Assembly (NCBI GenBank): GCA_018435665.1 | Contig: JAHDND010000209.1 | Location: 1-64,000, forward strand | DNA: 64,000 bases | DNA from: Candidatus Thiosymbion sp. | Lineage (GTDB): Bacteria; Pseudomonadota; Gammaproteobacteria; Chromatiales; Chromatiaceae | Direction of reading: 5' to 3' | Part shown: positions 29,277 through 37,784 of the stretch, piece by piece | Position numbering within the stretch: the first letter of the stretch is position 1 | How the letters are laid out: each line of letters starts with the position of its first letter | Program-made: the position numbers and the translations under genes | Notes under the pieces: model-generated | Databases searched by the model: none | What the model was told of the DNA's origin: nothing | What the model saw: only the letters and a program-made list of their open reading frames with translations

Positions 29277-31082
29277 ATGGCCGATCTGAGTCATATCCGC
29301 AACTTTTCCATCATCGCCCACATCGATCACGGCAAATCGACCATCGCCGACCGCTTCATCCAGCTTGCCGGCACCCTCAGCGACCGGGAGATGTCGGCCC
29401 AGGTGCTGGACTCCATGGATATCGAGCGGGAGCGGGGGATCACCATCAAGGCCCAGAGCGTGACCCTCGACTACCGGGCCGCTGATGGCGAGACCTACCA
29501 GCTCAACTTCATCGACACCCCGGGGCATGTGGACTTTTCCTACGAGGTCTCGCGTTCCCTCGCCGCCTGCGAGGGGGCCCTGCTGGTGGTGGATGCCGCC
29601 CAGGGCGTCGAGGCCCAGAGCGTGGCCAACTGCTACACCGCCATCGAGCAGGGCCTGGAGGTCCTGCCGGTCCTGAACAAGATCGATCTGCCCTCGGCGG
29701 AGCCGGAGCGGGTGATCACCCAGATCGAGGAGATCATCGGCCTGGAGGCCAAGGACGCCCTCAAGGTCAGCGCCAAGACCGGCCTGGGCATCCCCGAACT
29801 GCTGGACACCCTGGTCAAGCGTATCCCGCCGCCCCAGGGTGACCCGGAGGCCCCGCTCCAGGCCCTGATCATCGATTCCTGGTTCGACCCCTACGTGGGG
29901 GTGGTGTCTCTGGTGCGGGTGGTCAACGGGGCCATCAACCGTCGGGACAAGATCAAGATCATGTCCACCGGCCGCGCCTATTCCGCGGACAGTATCGGCG
30001 TCTTCACCCCCAAGAAGCTGGAGCGCAAGACCCTGGGTACCGGCGAGGTCGGCTTCCTGGTGGCGGGGATCAAGGAAATCGACGGTGCCCCGGTGGGGGA
30101 TACCGTCACCCTGGCGGATCGCCCGGCGGAGCAGGCCCTGCCAGGCTTCAAGGAGATGCAGCCCCGGGTCTTCGCCGGGCTCTATCCGGTGGACTCGGAC
30201 GCTTACGAGGAGTTGCGCGACGCCCTGCGCAAGCTGCGGCTCAACGATGCCGCCCTCTTCTATGAGCCGGAGGTCTCCCAGGCCCTGGGCTTTGGTTTCC
30301 GCTGTGGCTTCCTCGGCATGCTGCACATGGAGATCGTCCAGGAACGGCTGGAGCGGGAATATGATCTCGACCTGATCACCACCGCCCCCACCGTGGTCTA
30401 TGAGGTCCTGCTCACCAACGGCGAGGTGGTTAAGGTCGACAACCCCGCCGACCTGCCGGAACCGGCGGTGCTGCGGGAGATCCGCGAGCCCATCATCGAG
30501 GCCCACATCCTCACCCCCCAGGACATGCTCGGTGGGGTCATGACCCTGTGCATCGAAAAGCGCGGGGTGCAGAAGAACATCCTTTACCTGGGCGGCCAGA
30601 TCCAGGCGACCTTCGAGTTGCCCCTCAGCGAGGTGGTGCTGGACTTTTTCGACCGCCTCAAATCCGTGAGCCGCGGTTACGCCTCTTTCGAGTATGCCTT
30701 CAAGCGTTTCCAGGCGGCGGACCTGGTCAAGCTCGACGTCCTCATCAACGGCGACAAGGTCGACGCCCTGTCCACCATCGTCCACCGCGACAGCGCCTCC
30801 AGCCGGGGGCACGACCTCACGGTGCGCATGAAGGACCTGATCCCGCGGCAGATGTTCGAGGTCGCCATCCAGGCCGCCATCGGCAGCAAGATCATCGCCC
30901 GCACCACGGTCAAGGCCTTGCGCAAGAATGTGCTGGCCAAATGTTACGGTGGCGACATCACCCGCAAGCGCAAATTGCTGGAAAAGCAGAAGGCCGGTAA
31001 GCGGCGCATGAAACAGGTCGGCCGGGTGGAGATTCCCCAGGAGGCCTTCCTGGCCGTGCTCCAAGTCGGCAAGGATAACTGA
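29277..31082 (+). CDS. lepA: Elongation factor 4 (LepA), ribosome-associated GTPase
   Basis: LepA is a translational GTPase that acts on ribosomes during initiation or elongation stress. The 601-residue protein has G1 AHIDHGKST (about residue 12), ERGITIKA, G3 DTPGHVDF and G4 NKIDLP, followed by EF-G-like domains and the LepA-specific C-terminal domain (AKCYGGDITRKRKLLEKQK near residue 555). The length equals the family norm. It precedes lepB by 52 nt, a conserved gammaproteobacterial pair. Confidence 0.98.
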   Translation: MADLSHIRNFSIIAHIDHGKSTIADRFIQLAGTLSDREMSAQVLDSMDIERERGITIKAQSVTLDYRAADGETYQLNFIDTPGHVDFSYEVSRSLAACEGALLVVDAAQGVEAQSVANCYTAIEQGLEVLPVLNKIDLPSAEPERVITQIEEIIGLEAKDALKVSAKTGLGIPELLDTLVKRIPPPQGDPEAPLQALIIDSWFDPYVGVVSLVRVVNGAINRRDKIKIMSTGRAYSADSIGVFTPKKLERKTLGTGEVGFLVAGIKEIDGAPVGDTVTLADRPAEQALPGFKEMQPRVFAGLYPVDSDAYEELRDALRKLRLNDAALFYEPEVSQALGFGFRCGFLGMLHMEIVQERLEREYDLDLITTAPTVVYEVLLTNGEVVKVDNPADLPEPAVLREIREPIIEAHILTPQDMLGGVMTLCIEKRGVQKNILYLGGQIQATFELPLSEVVLDFFDRLKSVSRGYASFEYAFKRFQAADLVKLDVLINGDKVDALSTIVHRDSASSRGHDLTVRMKDLIPRQMFEVAIQAAIGSKIIARTTVKALRKNVLAKCYGGDITRKRKLLEKQKAGKRRMKQVGRVEIPQEAFLAVLQVGKDN

Positions 31083-31134
31083 TCCCCCTCTTTCCTTTTG
31101 ATCCCTTTTCTCTTAAAAGCTTGGTATCCGGCTC

Positions 31135-31986
31135 ATGAATTTCGATTTTCCGGCCTTCCTCGTCCTGGCTACGGTCCTTACCGGGGGCATCTGGCTCCTG
31201 GACGCCCTGCTCTTCGCCCCCCGCCGCCAACGGTTGGCGGCCGAGGCAACCCTGGGGGCCGAGGGCCAGGTTCGCGCCCGAGTGCGGGTCAAGGAACCCG
31301 TCCTGGTCGAGTATGCCCGTTCCTTCTTCCCGGTCATCCTCATCGTCCTGCTACTGCGCTCCTTTCTGGTGGAGCCCTTCCGCATCCCCTCCGGGTCCAT
31401 GATGCCGACCTTGCTGGTAGGCGACTTCATCCTGGTCAACAAATTCGCCTATGGCCTGCGCTGGCCCGTGCTTGACAGCAAATTCCTCGATCTCGGCGAA
31501 CCCCAGCGGGGCGACGTCGCCGTCTTCCGCTTTCCCCTGGACCCGGGGACCGATTACATCAAGCGCATCGTCGGCGTGCCCGGGGACGAAATCGCTTATC
31601 GCAACAAGACCCTCTACGTGAACGGCCAGGCCGTGCCCCAGACATCCGATGGGCTTTACACCGGGGTAGGCGCCGGGGCCGGCATGACCGGCTCGCGGAT
31701 CGCCGATGAGAAGCTGGGCGAGGTGGAACATCGCATCCTCACCCATCCCCGCGCCCCGGACCTGGCGCCGGGGTGTTACGAGCTCCTCAAGGGCCCGGTC
31801 AAGGTCCCGGCGGGCTATTATTTCGCCATGGGCGACAATCGCGACAACAGCAACGACAGCCGCTGTTGGGGCCTGGTGCCGGAGGGCAACCTGGTCGGCA
31901 AGGCCTTCGCCATCTGGATGAACTGGGACGGCCAACGCGAGGGCTTCCCCATCGACTGGAGCCGGCTGGGTACCCTGATCAAATAG
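31135..31986 (+). CDS. lepB: Signal peptidase I
   Basis: LepB removes signal peptides from exported proteins at the outer face of the inner membrane. The 283-residue protein has two N-terminal membrane helices (about 4-24 and 60-80), the catalytic serine in PSGSMMPTLLVGDF (about residue 85), the lysine in DYIKRIVGVPGDE (about 143) and the conserved GDNRDNSNDSRCWG box near 236. The gene lies between lepA and a DUF4845 gene, which is the usual order. Confidence 0.97.
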   Translation: MNFDFPAFLVLATVLTGGIWLLDALLFAPRRQRLAAEATLGAEGQVRARVRVKEPVLVEYARSFFPVILIVLLLRSFLVEPFRIPSGSMMPTLLVGDFILVNKFAYGLRWPVLDSKFLDLGEPQRGDVAVFRFPLDPGTDYIKRIVGVPGDEIAYRNKTLYVNGQAVPQTSDGLYTGVGAGAGMTGSRIADEKLGEVEHRILTHPRAPDLAPGCYELLKGPVKVPAGYYFAMGDNRDNSNDSRCWGLVPEGNLVGKAFAIWMNWDGQREGFPIDWSRLGTLIK

Positions 31987-32053
31987 GGTCAGCCGCAGGA
32001 GGCTCGACCCCGGTCAAGCTGCGCCAAACCTACCCCCTCGCGGAGGATGTCCC

Positions 32054-32428
32054 ATGACTCAGTCCCCTCGCCATGCCAGCCAAGGTTTCGGCGTCATCAG
32101 CACCCTCATCCTGATCGCGCTGATCGCCGGGGCGGCTACCGCCGCTTTCAAGCTGGGTCCCCATTACCTCCAGTTCTGGACCGTCCGTTCGGTCATGGAG
32201 GATATCTCCCGGGACCCCGCCACCGCGGCCATGGGTCCCCAAGGGGTTATCCAGTCCCTGGAAAAGAAGCTCTATATCAATGACGTACGCTCCGTAAGCC
32301 GCGACAGCTTCACCCTGGAAAAGGCCCAGGTCGGCCGCGAACTGAGCGTTCATTACGAGGTGCGCGAACACCTTTTCGGCAACCTGGACGCCGTGCTGGT
32401 CTTCAGCCATCTGAGCCTCATCCCCTGA
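32054..32428 (+). CDS. DUF4845 domain-containing membrane protein
   Basis: The 124-residue protein has one N-terminal membrane helix (about 13-33, GVISTLILIALIAGAATAAF), which looks like a type IV pilin-like N-terminus without the cleavage motif, and a small extracytoplasmic domain. DUF4845 proteins are consistently encoded between lepB and rnc in gammaproteobacteria. Their function is unknown. The stop is 2 nt before the rnc start. Confidence 0.9.
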   Translation: MTQSPRHASQGFGVISTLILIALIAGAATAAFKLGPHYLQFWTVRSVMEDISRDPATAAMGPQGVIQSLEKKLYINDVRSVSRDSFTLEKAQVGRELSVHYEVREHLFGNLDAVLVFSHLSLIP

Positions 32429-32430
32429 GC

Positions 32431-33111
32431 GTGCTCCGCGATCCGCAACGCCTCGCCCGGCGGCTTGAGCAGTCCTTCTCCCGTCCGGAACTCCTGACCC
32501 AGGCCCTGACGCATCGCAGCGCCGCCGGCCCCAGTAATGAGCGGCTGGAGTTCCTCGGCGACGCCCTCCTGGGCTTCGTCATCGCCGAGGCCCTGTGGGA
32601 GCGCCTGCCCCAGGCCGACGAGGGAGAACTCAGCCGCACCCGCGCCACCCTGGTGAAGAAGGAGGCCCTGGCCAGACTGGCGCGCGAGTTGCAGTTGGGG
32701 GACTACCTGATCCTGGGAGCCGGGGAGGCGCGTACCGGCGCCCAGGGTCGGGATTCCATTCTCGAGGACGCCCTGGAGGCCCTCTTTGGCGCCGTCTATC
32801 TCGATGCCGGGTTCGCCACCGCCAGGCAACTGATCCTGCGCCTCTTGGCCGCGCCCCTGACCGCGGCGGTCAGCCAGGGCCAGGTCAAGGACCCCAAGAC
32901 CCGCCTCCAGGAGGCCCTGCAGGCCCGCCGCCGCCCCTTGCCGGTCTATGAGATTCTCGACATCGCCGGCAGCCAGCACGAACAATCCTTTCAGGTCTCC
33001 TGTACCCTGCCGGACCAGGACCTGAGCACCCAAGGCACCGGCACCAGCCGGCGCCGCGCCGAACAGGCCGCGGCGGAACGGATGCTGGAGATGATCCCCC
33101 ATGACGCCTGA
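32431..33111 (+). CDS. rnc: Ribonuclease III
   Basis: RNase III cuts double-stranded RNA in rRNA and mRNA processing. The 226-residue protein has the signature ERLEFLGDALLGFVIAE (about residues 32-48) with its metal-binding acidic residues, the second acidic site in DALEALFGAVYLDAG (about 110), and a C-terminal double-stranded RNA-binding domain (DPKTRLQEALQ to the end). The start is GTG at 32431. The end overlaps era by 11 nt, so the two are translationally coupled. Confidence 0.97.
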   Translation: MLRDPQRLARRLEQSFSRPELLTQALTHRSAAGPSNERLEFLGDALLGFVIAEALWERLPQADEGELSRTRATLVKKEALARLARELQLGDYLILGAGEARTGAQGRDSILEDALEALFGAVYLDAGFATARQLILRLLAAPLTAAVSQGQVKDPKTRLQEALQARRRPLPVYEILDIAGSQHEQSFQVSCTLPDQDLSTQGTGTSRRRAEQAAAERMLEMIPHDA

Positions 33112-34003
33112 ACCGAACCGCTGTGGCCTGGTGGCCATCATCGGCCGACCCAATGTCGGCAAGTCGACCCTGCTCAACCGCATCCTGGGTCTCAAGCTGG
33201 CCATCACCTCTCACAAGGCCCAGACCACGCGGCACGCCATCCTCGGCATCGAGACCACCCCTCGCGGTCAGGCGATCTTCGTCGATACCCCCGGCCTCCA
33301 TCAGCGGGGGGAAGGGGCCTTGAACCGCTACCTCAACCGCACGGCGAAGGCCGTGCTCGCCGACGTGGACCTGGCGCTGCTCCTGGTGGAGGCCGGGCGT
33401 TTCACCCGCGAGGACGAGCAGGCCCTGAGCATCCTGGCCGGGAGCGGCATGCCGGTCATCGCCGTGGTCAACAAGATCGACCTCCTCGACCAGAAGGACC
33501 GGCTCCTGCCCTATCTCCAGGCCCTGGGAGCCCGCCATGGCTTCCGGCACCTGATCCCGGTGTCGGCCAGGCGCGGCGATCAGGTGGACAAACTGCTGGA
33601 TCTGGTCATCGCCGCCCTCCCGGAGGCGGAGAACATCTACCCCGAGGACCAGTTCACCGACCGCTCCGAGCGCTTTCTGGCCGCGGAACTGGTGCGGGAG
33701 CAGATCACCCAACGCTATGGTCAGGAACTGCCCTACAAGACCACGGTGGAGATCGAGCGTTTCGTGGCCGAGCCCGACGGCCGCTACCGCATTCATGCCC
33801 TGGTCTGGGTCGAGCGTGATAGCCAGAAGGCCATCCTCATCGGCCACCGCGGCGCCGCCCTCAAGGCCGCCGCCACCCAGGCCCGGCTGGAGATGCAGAA
33901 GCTCTTCGGCTGCCCCGTGCACCTGGAGGTCTGGATCAAGGTTAAGAAGAGCTGGTCCAGCGACGAGGCGGCCCTGGCCAGCCTCGGCTATGGGGATGCC
34001 TGA
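33101..34003 (+). CDS. era: GTPase Era
   Basis: Era binds 16S rRNA and assists 30S subunit maturation. The 300-residue protein has G1 GRPNVGKST (about 14-22), G3 DTPGLH, G4 NKIDLL and a C-terminal KH domain (EIERFVAEPDGRYRIHALVW, then KAILIGHRGAALKAAATQAR). The length is typical. It overlaps rnc. A palindromic repeat copy of about 170 bp separates it from recO, which is normally close behind. Confidence 0.97.
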   Translation: MTPEPNRCGLVAIIGRPNVGKSTLLNRILGLKLAITSHKAQTTRHAILGIETTPRGQAIFVDTPGLHQRGEGALNRYLNRTAKAVLADVDLALLLVEAGRFTREDEQALSILAGSGMPVIAVVNKIDLLDQKDRLLPYLQALGARHGFRHLIPVSARRGDQVDKLLDLVIAALPEAENIYPEDQFTDRSERFLAAELVREQITQRYGQELPYKTTVEIERFVAEPDGRYRIHALVWVERDSQKAILIGHRGAALKAAATQARLEMQKLFGCPVHLEVWIKVKKSWSSDEAALASLGYGDA

Positions 34004-34078
34004 ATCTCTGGATCGGGTCCATGGGCCACACCTGCCACGGCCTTGCCGTTTTCTGGGGCATGGTGCGCTTCCTCAAGG

Positions 34079-34252
34079 TATACACATCGCAATTCAGTTT
34101 TCGGCATAGTGTAAGGGAGGGTCGGGTGGCGTCTGACGGGGGTGTCGACCGCAGGGAGGCGGTCGTCAAGCCTACAGGGACGTATTCACGGCGCCCCCCG
34201 CCAGACGCCACCTGACCCGGAGAATCCGAAAATTGATCTGCGAGATGAATAG
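34079..34252. repeat. Dispersed palindromic repeat, copy C, abutting recO
   Basis: This is the clearest copy. Left tip ACATCGCAATTCAGTTTTCG leads to GGAGGGTCGGGTGGCGTCTG, and the right side has CAGACGCCACCTGACCC leading to TCCGAAAATTGATCTGCGAG, so the arms pair over roughly 55 bp with mismatches. The core hairpin is GACCGC-AGGGAG-GCGGTC. The element ends about 5 bases before the recO GTG, so the recO ribosome-binding region lies inside it. Confidence 0.8.
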
Positions 34253-34257
34253 TAGCC

Positions 34258-35001
34258 GTGGCACCCATACCCCGTGAGCCGCTGCAACGCTGCTTCGTCC
34301 TCCACCGGCGCGACTACGCTAATACCAGCCTGCTCCTCGACCTCTTCTCCGCCGAGGCGGGACGGTTGCCGGTTCTGGCCAAGGGGGCCAAGCGGGGCCG
34401 CGCCGCCCTGGGCGCCATCCTCCAGCCCTTTCACCCCCTCTGGGCGAGCTGGGCCGGACGCGGCGAGGTGAGGAGCCTGACCAGCGCCGAAGCCACCGGC
34501 AGCCCCCTGGCCCTGAGCGGTCAGGCCCTATTCTGCGGTCTCTACCTCAATGAGTTGCTGATCCGGCTGCTGGAGCGAGGCGATCCCCATCCGAACCTGT
34601 TCGCCTTCTATCACGCCGCCCTCCAGGGTCTGGCGGGCGGCGAGCATCTGGAGACGGGCCTGCGTCAGTTCGAACTGCGGCTGCTGGGGGAACTCGGCTA
34701 TGGCCCCCTGCTGGATCAGGCCGAGGATGGCCCCATCCGGGCGGAAGACCGCTATCACTGCGTCCCTGGCCAGCCCCCCCGTCGGGTTCAGGCGGGGGAG
34801 GGCGGTGCCCAGGCCCTCCAGGGCGCGACCCTCCTGGCCCTGGTCGCGGGGGAGACCCTCGGGGAGCCGTGGATGGCGCGGGAGGCGCGGGACCTGCTCC
34901 GCCGGCTCCTGGCCCCGCACCTGGGTACCCGGCCCCTCAAAAGCCGTGAGCTGTTCCGCCAGGCCAGGGGTAAAATGCCCCATCGCTCAACCGGGACCTG
35001 A
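34258..35001 (+). CDS. recO: DNA repair protein RecO
   Basis: RecO helps RecR load RecA on SSB-coated DNA in recombinational repair. The 247-residue protein has the N-terminal OB-fold (FVLHRRDYANTSLLLDLFSAEAGR, then VLAKGAKRG) and an alpha-helical C-terminal domain with LYLNELLIRLL. It lacks the zinc cysteines, as is common in gammaproteobacteria. The only suitable start is the GTG at 34258, with no recognisable Shine-Dalgarno sequence because the palindromic element ends 5 bases before it. Confidence 0.93.
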   Translation: MAPIPREPLQRCFVLHRRDYANTSLLLDLFSAEAGRLPVLAKGAKRGRAALGAILQPFHPLWASWAGRGEVRSLTSAEATGSPLALSGQALFCGLYLNELLIRLLERGDPHPNLFAFYHAALQGLAGGEHLETGLRQFELRLLGELGYGPLLDQAEDGPIRAEDRYHCVPGQPPRRVQAGEGGAQALQGATLLALVAGETLGEPWMAREARDLLRRLLAPHLGTRPLKSRELFRQARGKMPHRSTGT

Positions 35002-35182
35002 TCTTCAACCCGGTCCCGTCCCCGCCGGGTCCCTTGTGCCTGACAGCGCAGGCTGTCCTTCGACGGCCCAGGTCTTGGGGACCAGCGCCCAACTTCCTGA
35101 TGCGGCGGAGAGCGGGCGATGAGCGCCCTTGATCATCGCCGGCCGGCTGTCGTCGCCCTTGTCACCGGAGTCCTCACCCAGC

Positions 35183-35923
35183 ATGTCCAGCCCCCCCGTC
35201 CTGCTTGGCGTCAATATCGACCACATCGCCACCCTGCGCCAGGTGCGTGGCACCCGCTATCCCGAACCCATCCAGGCCGCTCTGGTGGCCGAGCAGGCCG
35301 GGGCCGATGCCATCACCCTGCACCTGCGCGAGGATCGCCGCCACATCCAGGACCGGGATGTCGAGTTTCTGCGCCACATCCTCCAGACCCGCATGAACCT
35401 GGAGATGGCGGCGACCGCGGAGATGGCCACCGTGGCGACCCGCATCCGGCCGGCGGACTGCTGCCTGGTGCCCGAGCGACGCGAGGAGCTCACCACGGAG
35501 GGGGGCCTCGACGTCGCCAGCCGCCAGGCGGAGCTGACGGACTATTGCGCCGGCCTGGCCGAGGCGGGCATCCGCGTGTCCCTCTTCATCGACCCTGATC
35601 CAGTCCAGGTGGAGGCCGCACTGGCCATCGGCGCCCCGGTGGTCGAAATCCACACCGGGGCCTATGCCGAGGCCCCCGACCCGGCCAGCCGCGATCTGGA
35701 GCTGGCGCGGATCTCTCAGGCCGTGACCCTGGGCACCGGCCTGGGTCTCCACGTCAATGCCGGCCACGGCCTGGATTACCACAATGTCCGGGCCATCGCC
35801 GCCATCCCCGGCGTCCGCGAGCTGAATATCGGCCACGCCATCGTCGCCCGGGCGCTCTTCACCGGCCTGGACCGGGCCGTGCGGGAGATGAAGGCTCTCA
35901 TCTCCGGCGGCGAGTTTGGTTAA
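35183..35923 (+). CDS. pdxJ: Pyridoxine 5'-phosphate synthase
   Basis: PdxJ closes the ring of vitamin B6 from 1-deoxyxylulose 5-phosphate and 3-amino-1-hydroxyacetone 1-phosphate. The 246-residue TIM-barrel protein has GVNIDHIATLRQVRG at the N-terminus, the active-site DAITLHLREDRRHI (about residue 45), VPERREELTTEGGLD (about 95), and the phosphate site GHGLDYHNV and ELNIGHAIVARA near the end. I chose the ATG at 35183 over an upstream TTG because the conserved N-terminus begins there. A GACAGC-GCAG-GCTGTC hairpin at 35042-35057 lies in the recO-pdxJ gap. No acpS follows. Confidence 0.95.
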   Translation: MSSPPVLLGVNIDHIATLRQVRGTRYPEPIQAALVAEQAGADAITLHLREDRRHIQDRDVEFLRHILQTRMNLEMAATAEMATVATRIRPADCCLVPERREELTTEGGLDVASRQAELTDYCAGLAEAGIRVSLFIDPDPVQVEAALAIGAPVVEIHTGAYAEAPDPASRDLELARISQAVTLGTGLGLHVNAGHGLDYHNVRAIAAIPGVRELNIGHAIVARALFTGLDRAVREMKALISGGEFG

Positions 35924-36002
35924 TCCGGATCGGGCGGCAGCTTGGTTTGATCCGGGTCGGGTGGCGCCTTGCGCTTCCGCATCGGCGTGGGGCTCAAAAT
36001 GG

Positions 36003-36425
36003 TCAAGCAGATGGGTTAGCCTGGAACTCGGCCCACTCCAGGATGGCCCGGATCCGGGGGTTGACCAGCGCCAGGGCCTCGTCGTGTCCGACCCAGCGGA
36101 ACTCCTGGTGTTCTGGCCGGCCAAGCTCCGGGCTGACGGGCAGGAAGATCTCGCCCTCCGGGCTCTCCGCCAGGTAATAGCGGGCGATCTTGCCCCGACT
36201 GTAGGGGGGGGTCTCGATAAAGATCTCGCCCCAGCGAAAGTCCAGGTCATGGAGGCCCGTTTCTTCACGGACCTCTCGTCTGGCGGCGGCCAGGGGGGGC
36301 TCGCCTGGTTCGATCTCCCCCTTGGGAAAGTCCCAATACTGGTAACAGCGCAACAACAGGTAGCGCCAGCCGGCGGGAAAGCGGCGCACCACGACCACAC
36401 CCGCGGAGCGCCTGGCGGGCGTCAT
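36003..36425 (-). CDS. Nudix hydrolase (Ap4A hydrolase-like)
   Basis: The 140-residue protein has the complete Nudix box GEIEPGEPPLAAARREVREETGL split as G-x5-E-x7-REVREETGL at about residues 37-59, preceded by WDFPKG. The pattern and the short length resemble bis(5'-nucleosyl)-tetraphosphatase-type enzymes that clear Ap4A, but substrate specificity cannot be read from the box. It starts 7 nt after the pssA stop on the same strand, so the two are likely co-transcribed. Confidence 0.88.
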   Translation of the reverse strand: MTPARRSAGVVVVRRFPAGWRYLLLRCYQYWDFPKGEIEPGEPPLAAARREVREETGLHDLDFRWGEIFIETPPYSRGKIARYYLAESPEGEIFLPVSPELGRPEHQEFRWVGHDEALALVNPRIRAILEWAEFQANPSA

Positions 36426-36432
36426 GCCTGGA

Positions 36433-37233
36433 TCAAGGCTGCTCCCGCCGGCGGGCGCGCTTTTGTTGCAGGCGGATGAGCGCCAGGAGCGGTCCGGACA
36501 GGGCGTAGGTCAGGAACCCCAGAAACAGGATCACCGGGGGATGCAGGTAGACGAGGGCGAAACCGAGCATGATGATCACCGCGGCGACGAAGGGTACGCG
36601 GTTGCGCAGATCCAGGTCCTTGAAGCTCCGATAGCGAAAGTTGCTGACCATCAGTAGCCCGGCCAGGGTGGTGAGGACGGCGGCCAGCCAGTTAACGTCC
36701 GCTCCCGCGATCCCCTGATCGGCACCGATCCAGATCCCGGCGGCGACGATGGCCGCCGCCGAGGGGCTGGGCAGGCCCTGGAAGAAGCGTTTGTCCGCGA
36801 TGCCGATCAGGGTGTTGAAGCGCGCCAGGCGCAGGGCGGCGGCGGTGGTGTAGATGAAGGCGGCCAACCAGCCGATCTTGCCCAGGCCGTTGAGGGCCCA
36901 GCCATAGGCCACCAAGGCCGGGGCCACGCCGAAGGCAACCATGTCGGAGAGGCTGTCGTACTCGGCGCCGAAATCGCTCTGGGTATGGGTGAGGCGCGCC
37001 ACCCGCCCATCGAGTCCATCAAGGATCATGGCGGCGAAGATGGCGATGGCCGCCGCCTCGAACTTGCCCTGAATGCCGGCGATGATGGCATAGAAGCCGG
37101 CGAAGAGGGCCGCCGTGGTGAAGAGGTTGGGCAGCAGGTAGACCCCGCGACGGCGGCGGGGTGACGGGCCTTGGGATGCGCCAGGCGATTCAGGCACGTC
37201 AGCAGATTCAGGCGGGGGCAGGGAGTCATCCAT
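36433..37233 (-). CDS. pssA: CDP-diacylglycerol-serine O-phosphatidyltransferase
   Basis: PssA makes phosphatidylserine from CDP-diacylglycerol and serine, en route to phosphatidylethanolamine. The protein of about 266 residues is of the membrane (type II) class. The CDP-alcohol phosphatidyltransferase motif DGLDGRVARLTHTQSDFGAEYDSLSD (read as DGxDGR-x-AR-x8-G-x3-D-x3-D, about residues 70-92) is complete, and about seven membrane helices are visible. The N-terminal 30 residues are proline-rich and acidic. I chose the ATG at 37233; the longer frame upstream lacks family similarity. Confidence 0.93.
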   Translation of the reverse strand: MDDSLPPPESADVPESPGASQGPSPRRRRGVYLLPNLFTTAALFAGFYAIIAGIQGKFEAAAIAIFAAMILDGLDGRVARLTHTQSDFGAEYDSLSDMVAFGVAPALVAYGWALNGLGKIGWLAAFIYTTAAALRLARFNTLIGIADKRFFQGLPSPSAAAIVAAGIWIGADQGIAGADVNWLAAVLTTLAGLLMVSNFRYRSFKDLDLRNRVPFVAAVIIMLGFALVYLHPPVILFLGFLTYALSGPLLALIRLQQKRARRREQP

Positions 37234-37331
37234 CGGGGCGGGTCCGTAGGTGTGAAGGTACTGAGGAGTATAGGAACTCAGGAGTATAACGGCCCTCTGG
37301 TAAGGGCGGAAAGCTGGGGATTCCGCCCGGT

Positions 37332-37784
37332 TCAGTGCAAACGCGGCTTCTCTGGCGCGACCTCGCGGCGTGGTGGGCGAATCAGCGGCAGGGAGCCATG
37401 GTGCTCGGCCAGGTACCAACGACCCTCCTGGCGGAGGTAGACGTTGGTGGCGATCAGCCGGTTGGCGGCCTCCGCCGGGGCCTGGGGAGGGCGGATGCGC
37501 TCTTCCACCAGGTGGACGGCCAGGGTCTCGCTGCTGAAGGCATCGAGGCGACGATACTCGACGGCCGGTGGTTGGGCGCCATTGAAGATGCTCCGCCAGC
37601 CGTCGAGCACCTCGTCGGCGCCGCGCAACAATTGCCCGCCGGGGTGGATGCACACGGCCCGCTCATTGGGCAGCCAGAGGCCCACCATCCGCGTGAGGTC
37701 AAGGCTGGCAAAGGCCGCGTAAAAGGCGGCCTCGACTTCGGCGGGGGTTTGGTAGAAGTCCGCGGGGGAAGGGGCCTGGCTCAC
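37332..37784 (-). CDS. NTF2-like / SnoaL-like domain protein
   Basis: The 150-residue protein has the cone-shaped NTF2-like fold pattern: helix VEAAFYAAFASLDLTRMVGLW, then AVCIHPGGQLLRGADEVLDGWRSIF and later strands LAVHLVEERI, NRLIATNVYLRQEGRWYLAEHHGS. It resembles the SnoaL-3/DUF4440-type proteins, many of unknown function and lacking clear catalytic residues. The start overlaps the stop of the upstream DUF349 gene by 4 nt, which argues for a functional link or at least co-translation. Confidence 0.82.
   Translation of the reverse strand: MSQAPSPADFYQTPAEVEAAFYAAFASLDLTRMVGLWLPNERAVCIHPGGQLLRGADEVLDGWRSIFNGAQPPAVEYRRLDAFSSETLAVHLVEERIRPPQAPAEAANRLIATNVYLRQEGRWYLAEHHGSLPLIRPPRREVAPEKPRLH

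Noticed and set aside
34021..34215. Possible small gene encoding a DRREAVVKPTGTY-like peptide in copy C, with a similar frame in copy A
   Set aside because: The peptide is conserved only because the repeat core DNA is conserved. No ribosome site, and copy B does not preserve the frame.
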